Origin: Azorinus chamasolen
Lineage: Eukaryota; Mollusca; Bivalvia; Cardiida; Solecurtidae
Direction: 5' to 3'
Assembly: GCA_963576725.1 (NCBI GenBank)
Contig: OY755252.1
Span: forward strand, 52,849,059-52,913,058
Length of the DNA stretch: 64,000 bases
The notes beneath the pieces were generated by a model. It did not search any database. It was not told the origin of the DNA and saw only the letters and a list, made by a program, of their open reading frames with translations. Positions 39,301 to 51,900 of the stretch are shown piece by piece (positions within the stretch are counted from its first letter, which is position 1; every line of letters starts with the position of its first letter). The translations under genes were made by a program, and so were the position numbers.

Positions 39301-41484
39301 TCTTGGAAAGTATTTGTCCAGTCTACAGGCCATTATATCTCGGTCAGATTTTATAGCAGTGTAAATCGCTGTAGTCGTTTAGGAATTACGGCCCTTTTTT
39401 TCTTCAAAAGATGACTTTGAAAATATCTTGTCCGGACTTTTTCTTGGAAAGTATTTGTCCAATCCTCACCAAAATTCACACATGTTTGTGGCCATTATAT
39501 CTTTGTCAAGTTCGATAGCCATGTAAATCGCTTCAGTCATTGCATACTTTACATGTTTATGAGCATATATAATCAATTTTATTATAATTATGGCACTTAC
39601 TCTCTGTGACAAAAAAATCTGAAGTTGGGGCATGAGTGTCCAATGGACCCATTTCTTCTTCGATATGAAATTTACATTAACACAAGAACTTTACGATTGT
39701 AGAATGACTAGAATCAGGTCTATAATTATCATTTTACAAGTAAAGCGACCCAGACCAGACAGTTCCTATAGAAGCTGTCTTATCTGGGTCTATGGTTTGA
39801 AAATGTGTTAAAAAAAGTATTATTGAATACCCTTACTATAAATAGTAACAAAATTGCCGTAGAAAACTGTCATTACGGAGTCATGTGACCGATCCATAAT
39901 GGCCCGGCGTGCCGATTATCCATAATCGGCCCACGATCTTTTTCACATGCAATGCGTTGATGTTAGCAACATAGCTCTAGATCTAGATCTATTCAAACAT
40001 GGCCGGAGAAAGGGGTTTGACGTCGTTGTAAAATCGTATTCTAGATCTGGAAATCTGTGAAGTTTATAGTATAGATCTACAATCGTAAAATTCTATTAAA
40101 ATCAATTGCTTTGTTTGTATCGATCGGTACTACCTGTGTTTATGTTATTCAAAAATGGCAGTTGTAACGTCATAATTTCACGTCATCCATCGGAAGTTCT
40201 CAAACAAATTTTTATAAGTTAAAACAATATATAGGTCAATCGTTAGTGTTAGTGGTTATTATGTCGGACTACATATTTTTCGGCGGGGATTCGAATCCCC
40301 ATGAAGGCATATAACTATTCCTTCCTCACTATTTTAAAGTACAGATCTATATCTATTTCTGTGGTTTGTTGGGATCTAGATCTAGATTGTATTGAAATAA
40401 TAGGTGGCATATAGATATAGATCTAGTAAAAATTGTAAGATATTCAATAAAAAGGTCAAATTATGGCCTGTGTGAGCCTTCTGGTCATAATGGCACACCT
40501 GGTGTCACAATAGCACCAGGTGTGCCATTATGACCAGAAGGCACACCTAGGCCATATTTTAACCTCTTACTAATGGAGTAAAGGGTTATCACAGATGACA
40601 GGAGCATGCAGTCTTTTTACATGTACATTTGTAACAGGTAAAATTTACACTTTCAATACTGAATTTCCATTTGGAATCTTTTATTATTTACTAAAAATGA
40701 TGAGTTTGTATTGGCAATTTTTTGGGTGTTTTTTTTTTATCAAAATGATTTATGACAAACACATCAGACCCTTATGAGAGGGATTCTAGAGCCATCTCAT
40801 CTTGGTTTACACTGTTTGCAAATGACATTGAATCTCAGTTGTGGCATTGTTAGGGTTAGGTTTGGTGTCATCATATTACAGTTGTAATTGCATATTACAA
40901 TTGTAACATTGTATTGCCAATCTATGAAGACAAATCAAATATAAAATATGAACTTGTTTACTCTTGGCACCTTAACTCTTTCTCTATTCTATACTTCTGT
41001 AAGAAGTAATGCCATCATGAATATTTATTATTAACTGAATTTTATGATGGTGTATGTAGACAGGATGTTTTTGCTCAGACAGAAACTATAGAATCATATC
41101 TTTACATGTACTCTACCATAAGCAAACAGAACAGACATTGATCAAACGACTATAGGTGTCATCTGACCAGGTCTACTCTGTTTGCAAATAGTTAATACAG
41201 AAAAGGCATGTTAAATTTCTCAAACTCTTTCTTGAGTCTGATCAATAAAAATGTGATACACATGTACTAGGTCTACATTGTTTCAATGCCGTGTATCCCT
41301 TTTGTTCCTTACAAGGTACATATTATCAGGGCTCTTAACTTCAGGGATTATCTCTTCTCCAATTGCTTATTTCTCAACCAATTCCTACTGTGTGCCTTCT
41401 CATCAGAACTATGTAATGAATAGTCACAAAGTAGATCTAGTATTTGATAGAGAAATAGTAAAACGGATTGTTAGAAAATATTGA
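36306..41484 (+). CDS. Unrecognised five-exon gene (5' end not found)
   Basis: Exons 36306-36384, 37245-37322, 37576-37910, 38381-38414 and 41330-41484 join in one frame through every junction to a TGA at 41482. An AATAAA follows at 41523. The first intron would use a GC donor (GGCAAGT); the others are GT-AG. About 226 residues are visible, including HDRALRNEELLHWCQNLQTR, TELEWFHEHLSW, NTMTLAVSYVSKSWGGRSF and, at the end, HKVDLVFDREIVKRIVRKY. The composition is that of a soluble, helix-rich protein with no membrane segment. I do not recognise the family. The upstream first exon with the start codon is missing unless Met at 37581 is used. Pearl-like and MITE elements fill its introns. Confidence 0.6.
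36423..37073 (+). mobile_element. piggyBac-like MITE with internal insertions
   Basis: Starts TTACCCTTTACCTCATGAAT and ends GAGAAAGGGTTAA. The hairpin GACCCTGATCAGACAGCTCC, tataggagccatctgatctg lies at 36970-37025. The middle (36560-36900) holds a second, partial MITE and unrelated DNA. Confidence 0.55.
37385..37562 (+). mobile_element. Partial pearl-like element (AGCTCAC family)
   Basis: Starts TTTAGCTCACCAAACCACAA, then GTGAGATTTTGTGTTCGCCT, gatgtctgtctgcgtg and 'cttctcctctgaatctacaa'. It is a sibling of 59095-59300. It ends at the pyrimidine tract of the 37576 exon. Confidence 0.55.
37576..37910 (+). CDS. Largest exon of the unrecognised gene
   Basis: 335 bp after TTTTTTTTCCAG, ending at a GTCAGA donor. 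It begins I/V-MPETLSQPNKRKES, a basic Ser-rich stretch, and continues into IIDVVCQTTDHDYV, the ELEWFHEHLSW segment and KHKTLQDEFFMYGQ. The open frame continues into the intron for only a few codons. Confidence 0.62.
38094..38335 (-). mobile_element. piggyBac-like MITE before the 38381 exon
   Basis: TTAA 38094-38097 and 38332-38335, ends CCCTTTCCTTC and GAACAGGGAAAGGG. Its inner hairpin is GATCAGACG-TATAGGAGC-CGTCTGATC. Ends 45 nt upstream of an exon. Confidence 0.75.
38381..38414 (+). CDS. Micro-exon of the unrecognised gene (34 bp)
   Basis: Follows a good tract (TGTTTTATGTTGTACAG) and ends before GTAATT. It is phase 0 in and phase 1 out, fitting both neighbours. A TTAA-MITE ends 45 nt upstream of it. 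Its small size makes it the least certain exon. Confidence 0.45.
38590..38775 (+). mobile_element. Partial pearl-like element
   Basis: TCATCTGCTGAGAAGCAG hairpin start, then CATCGTCTGTCTGTCAGTCT, gtctacccgtc, then a single repeat unit. Confidence 0.5.
38914..39545 (+). mobile_element. Pearl-like element (TATGCCGCCACA family)
   Basis: Terminal hairpin TTATGCCGCCACAATGTGGT, ggcata, then CTTGTCTGTCCGTTGTTCCG, then four ~165 bp units each containing CTTTCTTGGAAAGTATTTGT and 'cattatgtcttggtcaagtt'. Confidence 0.62.
40448..40565. mobile_element. Palindromic MITE, ~115 bp
   Basis: AAATTATGGCCTGTGTGAGC, cttctggtcataatggcaca and near-perfect complement, centred at CACAATAGCACC. Confidence 0.82.
41330..41484 (+). 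CDS. Last coding exon of the unrecognised gene
   Basis: Acceptor either TATTATCAG (start 41330) or the later ACTTCAG (start 41345), both in the same phase. Encodes IISSPIAYFSTNSYCVPS to a terminal basic KRIVRKY, stop TGA. AATAAA is 39 bp beyond. Confidence 0.55.
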
Positions 41485-41522
41485 TATTCTTTCTCCCATC
41501 AAGAGATATTAATTATGTTGTT

Positions 41523-41528
41523 AATAAA
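41523..41528 (+). promoter_or_regulatory. AATAAA polyadenylation signal
   Basis: 39 bp after the stop of the five-exon gene, followed by TGTACATG and T-rich sequence. Confidence 0.5.
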
Positions 41529-41689
41529 CTTCGTGTACATGTACATCTACTACTTTCTGACCCATTCAAAAAACGCTCACTTTCAGTACTTTCAGTACTT
41601 TGATTAACCCTGCTGGGCAACGGAATACACCGAGACTTTACCAAGGACCTTGGGTGCTCCGGATAACAAACGGGGGAATTTACCAACAA

Positions 41690-41903
41690 CAACAACATAC
41701 CGCACAGAGTTGCCGTTCTTAACATTATGACGTCACACCAGTAAAAACTAAATTTTCCGTCCGCCATATTTGTTTTGATGAGGAGGAAATCTGCCGTGAA
41801 ACAAAACAATATGGATTAAAACCGGACTAGATGACCCAAAGGAAATGGTATAATCGAAAATGAAAATTTATATATCTGAAGAAGCGCTTAACTGCAACAA
41901 AGT
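41690..41903 (+). promoter_or_regulatory. Candidate promoter and non-coding first exon of the RNF19-like gene
   Basis: A perfect CRE TGACGTCA (41728-41735), then CCGCCATATTTG (YY1-like, often at start sites), then ~130 bp to AAAGT-GTAAGT, a good donor at 41904. It would serve the first coding exon, which itself has an acceptor just before its ATG. Position and motifs only. Confidence 0.3.
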
Positions 41904-42380
41904 GTAAGTAGTATTTTTACGGACGTGCAAGGTTTACACTTTAAAATAAAAACAACCCAAATCCAAGACAACAACAGATTATTGGCTTTCGTTTTCCTGT
42001 ATCCATAATCTCAGAGCCTGGGCTTAGTACAGTATATCCTCTTGCTTTTTTACCTGAAGATGATTTATTTGTATATATGCGACCCGTATGTATGCCATGC
42101 TTTATCACTTATTATGATTCACTATGTACGTCTATTCATAATGAAGGAAATTGCATTTCTATTCCTAATGTGCGGGGGTGGGAATTCGACACTTTATAAT
42201 CCATTAAACCCTCACCGCATGAGTAATTGTACAAGAAAAAAAATACTTTATGAATATAGATTTACAGAAGATTTATAATTTTACCTGAGCAAGGGAATTT
42301 TAGCATTTTATAAACAAACAGAACAGACCCAAAGTTTGCAAAAGCGTCAAAAGGTGTTTCTATAAGTATGTTGTATTCGT

Positions 42381-44010
42381 GGGATCTGGTCACCTCGTTA
42401 CCTTGCCATTTCGTAACCGGCCAAATCTGGTCACTTCGTAACCAGTTTCTTGGTCGTTTCGTAACCGGTCGAGTCATCTCGTAACCACTGTTAAATTATA
42501 TTATCATGATGACAGAACAGAACTTTATTCACTCTGTCATACAAAGTACGAAACAAGAGGTTGATACAGTTCACACATACACAATATAAGTGATCAACGT
42601 GGTTATCAGGCTAGGTTGAATATTACACATTGGGCTGAAAAGATTCAAAAAACAAATATAGAAATAACGACAACGAGAGAAGAAAAGAAAAAAGAGAAAG
42701 AAAAAGAGAGGTTGGGGAAAAGATTTCTATATTATATTATTTGTATACCACAATTGTTTCAGGCCCGCTTTAAAGAGGTAATTAACTATATTTTGATAAC
42801 GTGGGATACATCCTTGCTGATACTATTTGTGCATACGATCATTTCTGAGAGTTAAATACTTCATATCAAACATTCATTTAACTTTCGTACAACTTTCGCT
42901 TTATAACTTTTGTGCAACAAAATTAACATGTATTAATCGCACTACATATACATATAAACATGCCTATACATAATTAAATGTACTAACCAATAGCCATTCA
43001 TTTGATTACAGTGTAAACCAAAATGAGATAGATCCTAATAGAGCTTTCATCTGGGTCTACAATGTTACCCTACTTCGTGAGGTAGAACCTAATTCATTGA
43101 ATATAGCTAGCAGAAATGAGCATTTATCAATAAAATTGTCCAGTTTTTAAATCACTGTAACGAGTAGAGCATCTGCTCACTTATCACAGTGGCTTCAAAA
43201 TGTGACTTTTACAATGTTGTCGAAAGGGGACATTGAGGGGACGGGTTACACACAGCAACAAAACATAAATAATATGAATAAATGTAACAGCACAAAGTAC
43301 AGTAATTATATACATCAGCTAATAACCAAAAGCCAGCCAGTCATTTGATAACAGTGTAAACCAAAATGAGATAGATCCTATTTGAGCTCAAATAGTCCGA
43401 ACCCCGATCGAAATAATGTATGATGTTGATGTAGAAATTTTAATCTTTAACTTCCTTAACCCTGAGCCTGCTCGATTCGGCTGCGACATCGATTGCAACT
43501 CTTCGGTTATTGACAATTATCATTCTAATTACTCCTGATTATAATTGCTATCAACAAACTCAAATTTACTCTGCTAATTGTACTTAATTAATTAAAGTTG
43601 TTTTTTCGGTCGCAACAAAAACTGTTTATAAATACCAATTAAATCAGGATTAAAATTGCTAATTAACATACATGTGTAAGTACTTTATCAACAATTCATT
43701 AAAGGATTAATTCTACCGCAATTAATAACAAGTTAACATGATTTGTTTCTGACAATTTGACTTTTCTATTCCTGATTATAATTGCTTGCTAATTAACACA
43801 AGACGCCATTATATGCTACTGTCATCTTTTCCTAAGATTACGTACAACATCTTTTTAGTATTGACCATGAAAATATTAATAACACACATATTAATTAATA
43901 TATATAACAGTGGTTAAGAGATGACCCGACCGGTTACGAAATGACCAGGAAACTGGTTACGAAGTGACCAGATATGTCCGGTTACGAAATGGCAAGGTAA
44001 CGAGATGACC
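42381..44010. mobile_element. Non-autonomous Mutator-like (MULE) element
   Basis: Inverted ends of ~115 bp (42388-42500 versus 43905-44010) share GGTCAcCTCGTTACCTTGCC and repeated TTTCGTAACCGG blocks. TGTATTCGT is duplicated exactly at both sides (42372-42380, 44011-44019), 9 bp as in Mutator-like transposition. The inside is AT-rich without coding frames but has two copies of 'cagtgtaaaccaaaatgagatagatcc' (42985 and 43350 regions). A related end is at 33828-33868. Confidence 0.7.
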
Positions 44011-45333
44011 TGTATTCGTATTCGTGCCTGCTGCCTATCTTACACCGAATGTGGGTCAAAAAGGCCCACTTTATCCCCCAGACCATCATAAAAACTGGCC
44101 TGTTTTGACCCAGGCAAACCGGGCCTTTCTGGACGGGGCTGTTTTGGTACTGGGCTGTTTTGACCCGTCATCCTTACGCCAATACAATACACTTATCAAT
44201 ACGACTTGCCATCCATTGATGGAGGACCTCGTCTTCTAAGTTCTATTTTATTTGTTTCTTTGTAAAGAGTCAGCGTCTGCTTCCCAATATGGCGGACTCT
44301 ATTCTACGTCAGGGGCCTCTCACAAGACCCAGATGTTGGCCCAGTCTCCGGGAACCATGCAGAGAATATATATGGGGTCATGATGTCAATGACTCCCTGT
44401 GGGTTACTAGGAGTGTGCCAATGACACAGTCTACAAAAAAATAGACAGTGTAATGGACAGTTTAAATAGAAACATTTACACACAAAACTAAATCCCTAAC
44501 TTTTTTTTAATGCAAATTTGGGCTAACTAGAAAGTTTAAATAGTAACAATTTACATATTTAATGTGTTGGGGGACAAGGATCATCCTAGAGGGCGACGTG
44601 AGCGATATGGTCGCCGAGTTTCATCTGATGTCGCCTTTCCTTCTTATCGAAGTGATTTAAAAATCACTGTGTTTCTGGTAGCTGGTACACATGCCAAAAG
44701 ACATATACACAGATCATAAGAGGGGGGAGGGGGGGGGGAAACAACCAGGGGAGCGAAACTACCAGGTACAAAATGTCCTGGAAGCGAAATGTCCAGGGCA
44801 CGAAGTAGTTTAGTGGGCGAAACGTCTGGTCACAACAATATTCCTCCCCAAACTTCGCCCTTACACACACAAGGGGGATTGAACGTTTTCCAGTAGCAAT
44901 GATTCTGTGGAACTTTGGAAGGATACGATCCAATAGTTTACTGTTTTCGAGGATTGTGCGTCATTACTGGCACACTGGAATTATTTTTAGGGGTCATTTA
45001 GACTAAACCTGAGTCAAAATGCACAAATTTGTGTGTCAGGGAAAACCCTGAACCATGTACATCAAAAACTACATATATGTATTAAGACGAAGGAGGTGGG
45101 CTTTTGATTTACACATTAATGACAAGTCTTTTCAATCCATCCACAGGCCACACTTCTTTTTTTTTGCTTTGAGCAATACTTAATACTACTGTTACAGGGT
45201 AATGTTGACTGGTCAGCATCAACACTGGTTGTAGTGGGGTTAAATTTAGAGAGTAACAAGTATAGATTTTACTCTTTTTTTTTTGCCTGGTTTGTTCTTT
45301 TTCCTGGGACATTTTTCTTTTGATCTGTTGCAG
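44011..45333. other. Upstream intron/UTR region of the RNF19-like gene
   Basis: No gene called. A CAATATGGCGGAC motif at ~44286 could be another start-site element. At 44,690-44,840 a GCGAAACNACCAGG-type short repeat resembles a transposon end. The 45,120-45,330 stretch is pyrimidine-rich up to the acceptor. Confidence 0.4.
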
Positions 45334-45956
45334 ATGATGAGAAGGCATGATAGTGAGGTCATTTCTACGACCTCGAGTACTTCAAAAGGGTCAGAACGCC
45401 GAAAGAATAGATTTTCTCTCAGGCGTATATTCTATCCTGGTCGCACTGGGAGAACGAAATCACGCATCAGTTTAAATTCCACATCCTCAGCTCATTCGGA
45501 CTACAGTTCAGTCGTCTGGGGTGAGAGGGAGCATGGTGATGCAAGAAGTCTTGGTGCTATGGCGGCTGCTGGTGCCTCAGGTGGTTCCATGACATCAGAA
45601 GCTTCACCATCTCTCTCAGTTCCAGCCTCTTCTACTCTTCTTCCTAAAGCCAAAGGGTCAGAAAAAGCCAGGGAATGCCCTTTGTGCCTCATGGAACACC
45701 CGGTTGAAAACTTCCCGGAAATCAGTACTTGTTATCATAGGTCTTGTCTAAGTTGCCTGCGAATGTATCTCCGTATTGAGATAACAGAGAGTAGGGTGAA
45801 TATTGCCTGTCCAGAGTGTGCAGAGAAGTTTCATCCCAATGATATTAAGGATATAATCCAGGATGAAGCTCTAATGGCCAAATACGAAGAATACATGGTG
45901 CGGCGTGTGCTAGTGGCTGACCCTGATGCTAGATGGTGTCCAGCTCCAGATTGTGG
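45334..45956 (+). CDS. RNF19: RNF19-like exon with start codon, RING1 and start of IBR
   Basis: Begins exactly at ATGATGAGAAGG after GATCTGTTGCAG, so the 5' UTR is spliced from upstream. Encodes 207 codons: S/T-rich and basic ([19 protein letters not shown]), an Ala/Gly/Ser-rich linker, RING1 ([17 protein letters not shown]) and RWCPAPDCG. Donor GTGAGT at 45957. A longer frame upstream of the ATG is intron. Confidence 0.95.
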
Positions 45957-48900
45957 GTGAGTTCATCTTACTCTGAAGGTTTGTCTAGGTATTTTAATGC
46001 TCAGTTACGTTTTCCCTGTTCAATATTCATGTGAGAAATAATGGTGTCATGAATATTTATAAGTTGAATTTTTATAATGGCATTCATACATGTATATGTA
46101 ATACAGGAGATTTTGGTATTGGTAGAAACCAAAGAGTCAGATCTATTATAATATCATTGATCTGCAAACGGAGCAGACCCTGATGAAATGGCTTGTGTAG
46201 GAGCTGTCTGATCTGGGTCTTCTCTGTTTGCAAATGGTGAAAATGCATTTATGCGAGAGAGAAAGGGATAACCCTTAGAATGCTGAAAATGAGTATATTT
46301 TAATTTGAAAACAGTGTAGACCTAGATCTGTGGGCTTCTTAAAAACCCCACTGATCAGAGTCGTCACTGTTTGTCATTCAAAATCCTCCAAGAAAATTAA
46401 ATCCCTTCACAAACTGAGTGGACTCTTATCATTAAAATGACTCTTATCGTTAAACAGCGATGGTCTATTCATGAATATTGTTCTAGACATGAATATTGTT
46501 TGCAAGTTATGCAAATAAACAGTTTACTTGCTAAATCATAGTAAATGCAAATGAACAGCAGTGCATGGATATATGGAGCTAATTACATACTGATTATTTA
46601 TACCCCCACAAAGTTTGTGTGTGTGTGTGTGTGTTGGGGGGTGGGGGGTTATATAGGAGTCACCTTGTCGGTCGGTCGGTCTGTTGACTTTTGTTTCGCA
46701 CAGTTTCTTAGTAACCGCTGACTAGAATTTAATGAAACTTGACATGATGCTTTATCATAAAGAGAAGATGTGCATCCAGTTATTATTTTCCAGCTTAGTG
46801 ATTTCCTTACAAAGTTATGCTCCTTTTTTGTGCTGGTCTGTTGACTTTTGTTTCCACAAGGTTTCTCAGTAACCGCTGACTAGAATTCAATGAAACTTGA
46901 CATGATGCTTTATCATAAATTATAATTTTCCAGCTCAGTGATTTCCTTACAGAGTTATGCCCCGTTGTTTAAATTTTTTGTGTTGGCTGATCTATTGACT
47001 TTTGTTTCCGTGCGGTTTCTCAGTAACCGCTGACTAGAATTCAATGAAACTTGACATGATACTTTATCGTAAAGAGGACATGTGCATACAACTGTAATTT
47101 TCCAGCTTATTGATTTCCTTATAGAGATATGCCTCTTTGTTTAAAATTTTTGTGTTGGTCTGTCTGTTGACTTTTATTCCTTACGGTTTCTCAGCGACTG
47201 CTGACTGTAATCATACAAAACTTGACATAATGCTTTATCATGAAGAGGAGATTTGCATCCAATAATAGTTATACAGTTTATTTATTTCCTTACCGAGTTA
47301 TGCCCCTTTGAATTTTGGTCAGTCTTTTGACTTTTTTCCATGCGGTTTCTCGGCAACTGCTCACTGGTATCCAATAAATCTTGACATGATGCTTTGTCAT
47401 AGAGAGGACATGATTGTGTATCCTATTATAGTTTTCCAGCTGATTGATTTTTTTCCCAAAGTTATGCCCCTTTATTTAAAAGTTTTGTGTTGGTCTGTCT
47501 GTTGACGTTTCTAAATAACTGCTAACTGGAATCCAATGAAACTTGATATGATGGTTTATCATAAAGAGGACATGCACATCCAATAATAGTTTACCAGCTG
47601 ATTGATTTTCTTACAAGGTTATTCCCCTTGTTTAAAAGTTTTGTGTTGATCTGTCTGTTGACTTTTATTCCGCATGGTTTCTCAGCGACTGATGACTGGA
47701 ATCATATGAAACATGAAGAGGAGATACCCATCCAATAATAGTTTTACAGTTTATCTTACATAGTTATGCCCCTTTGAATTTTGGTCTGTCAGTCTGTTGA
47801 CTTTTTTTCGCACCGTTTCTTAGCAACTGCTAACTGGATTCCAATGAAACTTCACATGATGCTTTGTCATAAAGAGGACATGCACATCCTGTTAAAGTTT
47901 TCCAGATTATTTGTTTTCTTACATAGTTATGCCCCTTTGTTTAAAAGTTTTGTGCTGGTCCTTCTGTTGACTCTTATTCCACACTGTATCTAAGTAAATA
48001 CTGACTGGAATCCAATGAAACTTGACATGATGCTTTATCACAAAGAGGACATGCACATCCAATTATAGTTTGCCAGTTTATCATTTTTCCTTACAGAGTT
48101 ATGCCCCTTCGAATTGTGCAAAGCTTTTTCATATGCCAGTCACGTTTGTGGGGGTATTAATCACCTTCAGTGATAGTTCTAGTTGGTGTTTGTTTTAGTC
48201 CAGTTCTGCCAAATACAAACATGTATTAATAATACATGTATACTTTGGACTATACTGTAAGCAGAGGTCCAGATAAGATTCCTAAATTAAAACATTTTCA
48301 AGAATAACTTCTGTATTTCTCTACTAAACTTTATGTTGTGACTTATCTTTAGAATCTGGGTCTTCTCTAGTAAGAGTCATCTGTTCTGGGTCTACTCTGT
48401 TTGCGTAGATGTAGAAAGACGTATCTATGGAGGAAAGAGTTAACTCTTTCAATGTGGAGAACAAGTGTACTGCAAATAATGTAGATCCGAGGGTGCCTTG
48501 AGGCTCTGCACAGTGTTAGTCATTCAAAATCCTCTAACAAATTGAAGCATTCACTGTATAGTTGAAACTAGTTGACCATTCTACGGTCAATATATAGCAT
48601 TTAAATTTTAAAAGGGTTAACCCATTACTTCATGAATATTCATGTTAGGAATGATGACATCATGAATGTTAATTACATTAATTTTTATAGTGGCATATTA
48701 ACACATGAATTTTTCGCCAAGCAGAAACTGAAGAATCATGTCTATATAATTTCATAAGCAAAAAGAACACCCTGATAAAGGGTTAAAACAGGTTTACTGA
48801 TTGTACATGTATATGTGTTTGTTACAGATATGCCGTAATTGCCACAGAGTGTGCTGGATGTCCAAAGATCAAATGTGAGCGACCAGGATGTGACACATTC

Positions 48901-51900
48901 TTCTGCTACCACTGTAAACAGATGTGGCACCCTAACAAAACTTGTGACACAGCCAGGGCTGAGCGCCAGATGGATGCTAGGAATGGCTCGATTTCCTATA
49001 GCCATGATACAGAGTCACAGAGTATGATGATCTGTTCTTTTATTCTCACAGAGGCATAGATAATGTGTGTAAATTCAACCTGTCCAATGGATTAGTGTGA
49101 AGTAATGAAGCAGATTAAAATTTGGGTAGACAGATTTTCATGGCATAACAATATACCTGATAGATATCCTTTGATATTATTGCAGAGTATACAAAGATTA
49201 AATGGCTTCTGTAGGAGCAGTCTAACCAGGGTCTGCTCTGTTTGCTTATGGAAAAATATAGACTTGATTTTACAGTTGAATATTCATGATGTCATTACTT
49301 GTTACATGAATATTCATCATATAAAGGGTTAATGAGTTCCAGTGATTGCTATATGTTTCCTTGTTCTAGAAGACTACATCAAGCCATGTCCACGGTGTTC
49401 AGCGTTCATTATGAAGATGAATGACGGCTCCTGCAATCATATGACATGTCCAGTGTGTGGTGCAGAGTTTTGCTGGCTCTGTATGAAAGAAATCTCAGAT
49501 CTGCACTATCTAAGGTAATTTCTGAATCTATTACAGTAGAACCTGTCTTAAGCAACCATTCATTTAATATAGGAGTTTTTAAAAGCAGGTGGTTGCTCAA
49601 TTTAGGGCAAAAGTAATGCAGGAAGCAAACACATTTCCACACATTTGCAAACAGAGTGCACCCAGATCAGGGTCTACTCTGTTTGCTAATGGAATTAATA
49701 GATCTGTTTCTTTAGTTTGTAAAATGGCTACAATGTTCCACCATACATATTTCATTGTAACTATTTTGTCCATGAATATTCAGTAGGTATTAAAATTTGT
49801 AATAAATCAGTGTCCGACAAATTTATTTGTTTGTTGGTAGCCCACTGGGCTACCAGATTTTTTTTTGTACTAGCCCAGTGACTACCAGAAAAAAAAATCT
49901 AGTAGACCAGATATTTTTTATTCACTTTCCAGATGGTAAGACCTTGCATCTGTGTATGGTGTATGTACTCATTCAGACCTAATATCCCTTAAGAATAATG
50001 ACAACACAATCATAAAACTAGATATATATTACATTTTTCTTAAATTTAATTATTTTATTTTAAATTGCCATTCTTCCGCTTGATTTAACTGCTAGGGGCG
50101 CTAGCTATGACAGATTTTGAAGTGACTCTGACAAAATGTGTTCCATCAGATGATGAATTTGCACTGTCAGACTGTGAATATATGTTATACTAACATTCCA
50201 CTAGATGTTGAAATGAGTAAATAAACACAAATTTTAAATGACAATTTATTACTATTTTGTCTAATACTCATTATTTGTCATTACCTTTGTCATTAATTAA
50301 ATAAAATTTCATACTGACAGATCTAGTCATATCATGTTTTAAATGGCTTGAAATAGAAAATCGACTTTCACCATTCTAAGTAATGCAGAATTAAATAATT
50401 GAATTCAGAACTTTAATATTAGGTCCTTTGCACTTATTTTAACCTTTCAGTGTGTGTCAGATGTTAATAAGACATTTTCAAATACAATTATAGTGTAGCC
50501 CTTTTATCTGCCCTTTTATATGCACTGTAAGTCATACAAGAAGATATTGTGGAAGTCATTCCTTTTACCTGGTAGAAAATCGGGTCTAAATAGATCGAGG
50601 TTTCATTCTTGTTTTACCCAATATGATATAACACAATCATGTAACGTGAGTTAACAGAGCCAAACATCGTCAATCTTGAAGAAATAATGACGAGGTGAAA
50701 AAAATCAAGTTTTTCAAATTGAGTAGCGAGAGAAAATTTGTAGATTTTCGCCGAGAATCGATCCGCGAAAACCCATTATTTTTTGGTTTTGTTAATGATA
50801 TGAGCGACCGGAAGTAATTAACATAAGCGAGTTTGGTTCCAAATCTCGCACCATTGAAGCGGTAATTGATCCAATTTATTAGTCAACTGAAACTGTCACA
50901 CACGATGGGCAGAGCTTAAATCTAGATTACCTATGGAATATTCTTGCTCTGCGGGATTCGGAGATTAAACATTTCAACGAACAAGTGTCAGTCATGCATC
51001 ACTTGGGCGGAGATTTAAATGACTTGATAGCCAATACATGACCAGCGTCAGTGGTTGTCACGCTCTGTGAGTTAACAACAGGACACGCGTCAGAAAACAC
51101 ACTCCAGATTAATTGTATGTATACCGACCCTAACTCTGGGAAATTAACATGTCATCATTAATTGCCCTACGTTCTAGATTATCTGTTATCGCCGGGCTAT
51201 TGATCTTTGCTTTTACTCTTAGCCCGGCGGGCTTGTTTTGAAATTCTTTGATGGCCCGACAAGATTTTCTGGTAGCCCGCGGGCTCCGGGCAATGGATTT
51301 GTCGGACACTGAATAAATATAGAACAGGGAAAGGGTTCAGATAACAGATAAATTTATTTTGGAAATGTGTTTCCTGTATTCAAATACAAAAGTTCTATCT
51401 GTAAATAAGTTAAATCTTCATACAAATTTAATTGGGTTTGGTCTGACTTCACTGCCTTTAGTAGCAATTTATTCCCATTTCAGTCCATCAGGTTGTACAT
51501 TCTGGGGCAAGAAGCCATGGAGTCGTAAAAAGAAGATCCTATGGCAGTTGGGCACACTTGTTGGGGCCCCTGTTGGCATCACACTGTTAGCAGGCATAGC
51601 TGTACCTGCCATGATTATAGGTATACCCGTCTGGGTTGGAAGAAAGGTAAGTGGGACCTTTGGTATAACAGAAGTCCAGATAACATGCATAAATTAAAAC
51701 ATTTTCAGGAATAACTCCTTTATTTCTCCACCAAACCCTATGGTGTGACCACTCTTCAGAATCGTCTCTTTGTGGTCACAAGATAGGGTTTGTTGGAGAA
51801 ATGACAATTTTAGTATTTGAGTATGTGCCTGTATCTGTTGCTCTGATATAAGTGATAGCCATTTAGATAAAATAAAGTACCTAGTTATAGTTTACTTTCA

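Noticed and set aside
40283..40310. GGGGATTCGAATCCCC as the T-arm of a tRNA gene
   Set aside because: No A box or acceptor stem at the right distance on either strand.
48742..49005. 87-codon minus-strand frame
   Set aside because: Antisense to RNF19 exon 2.
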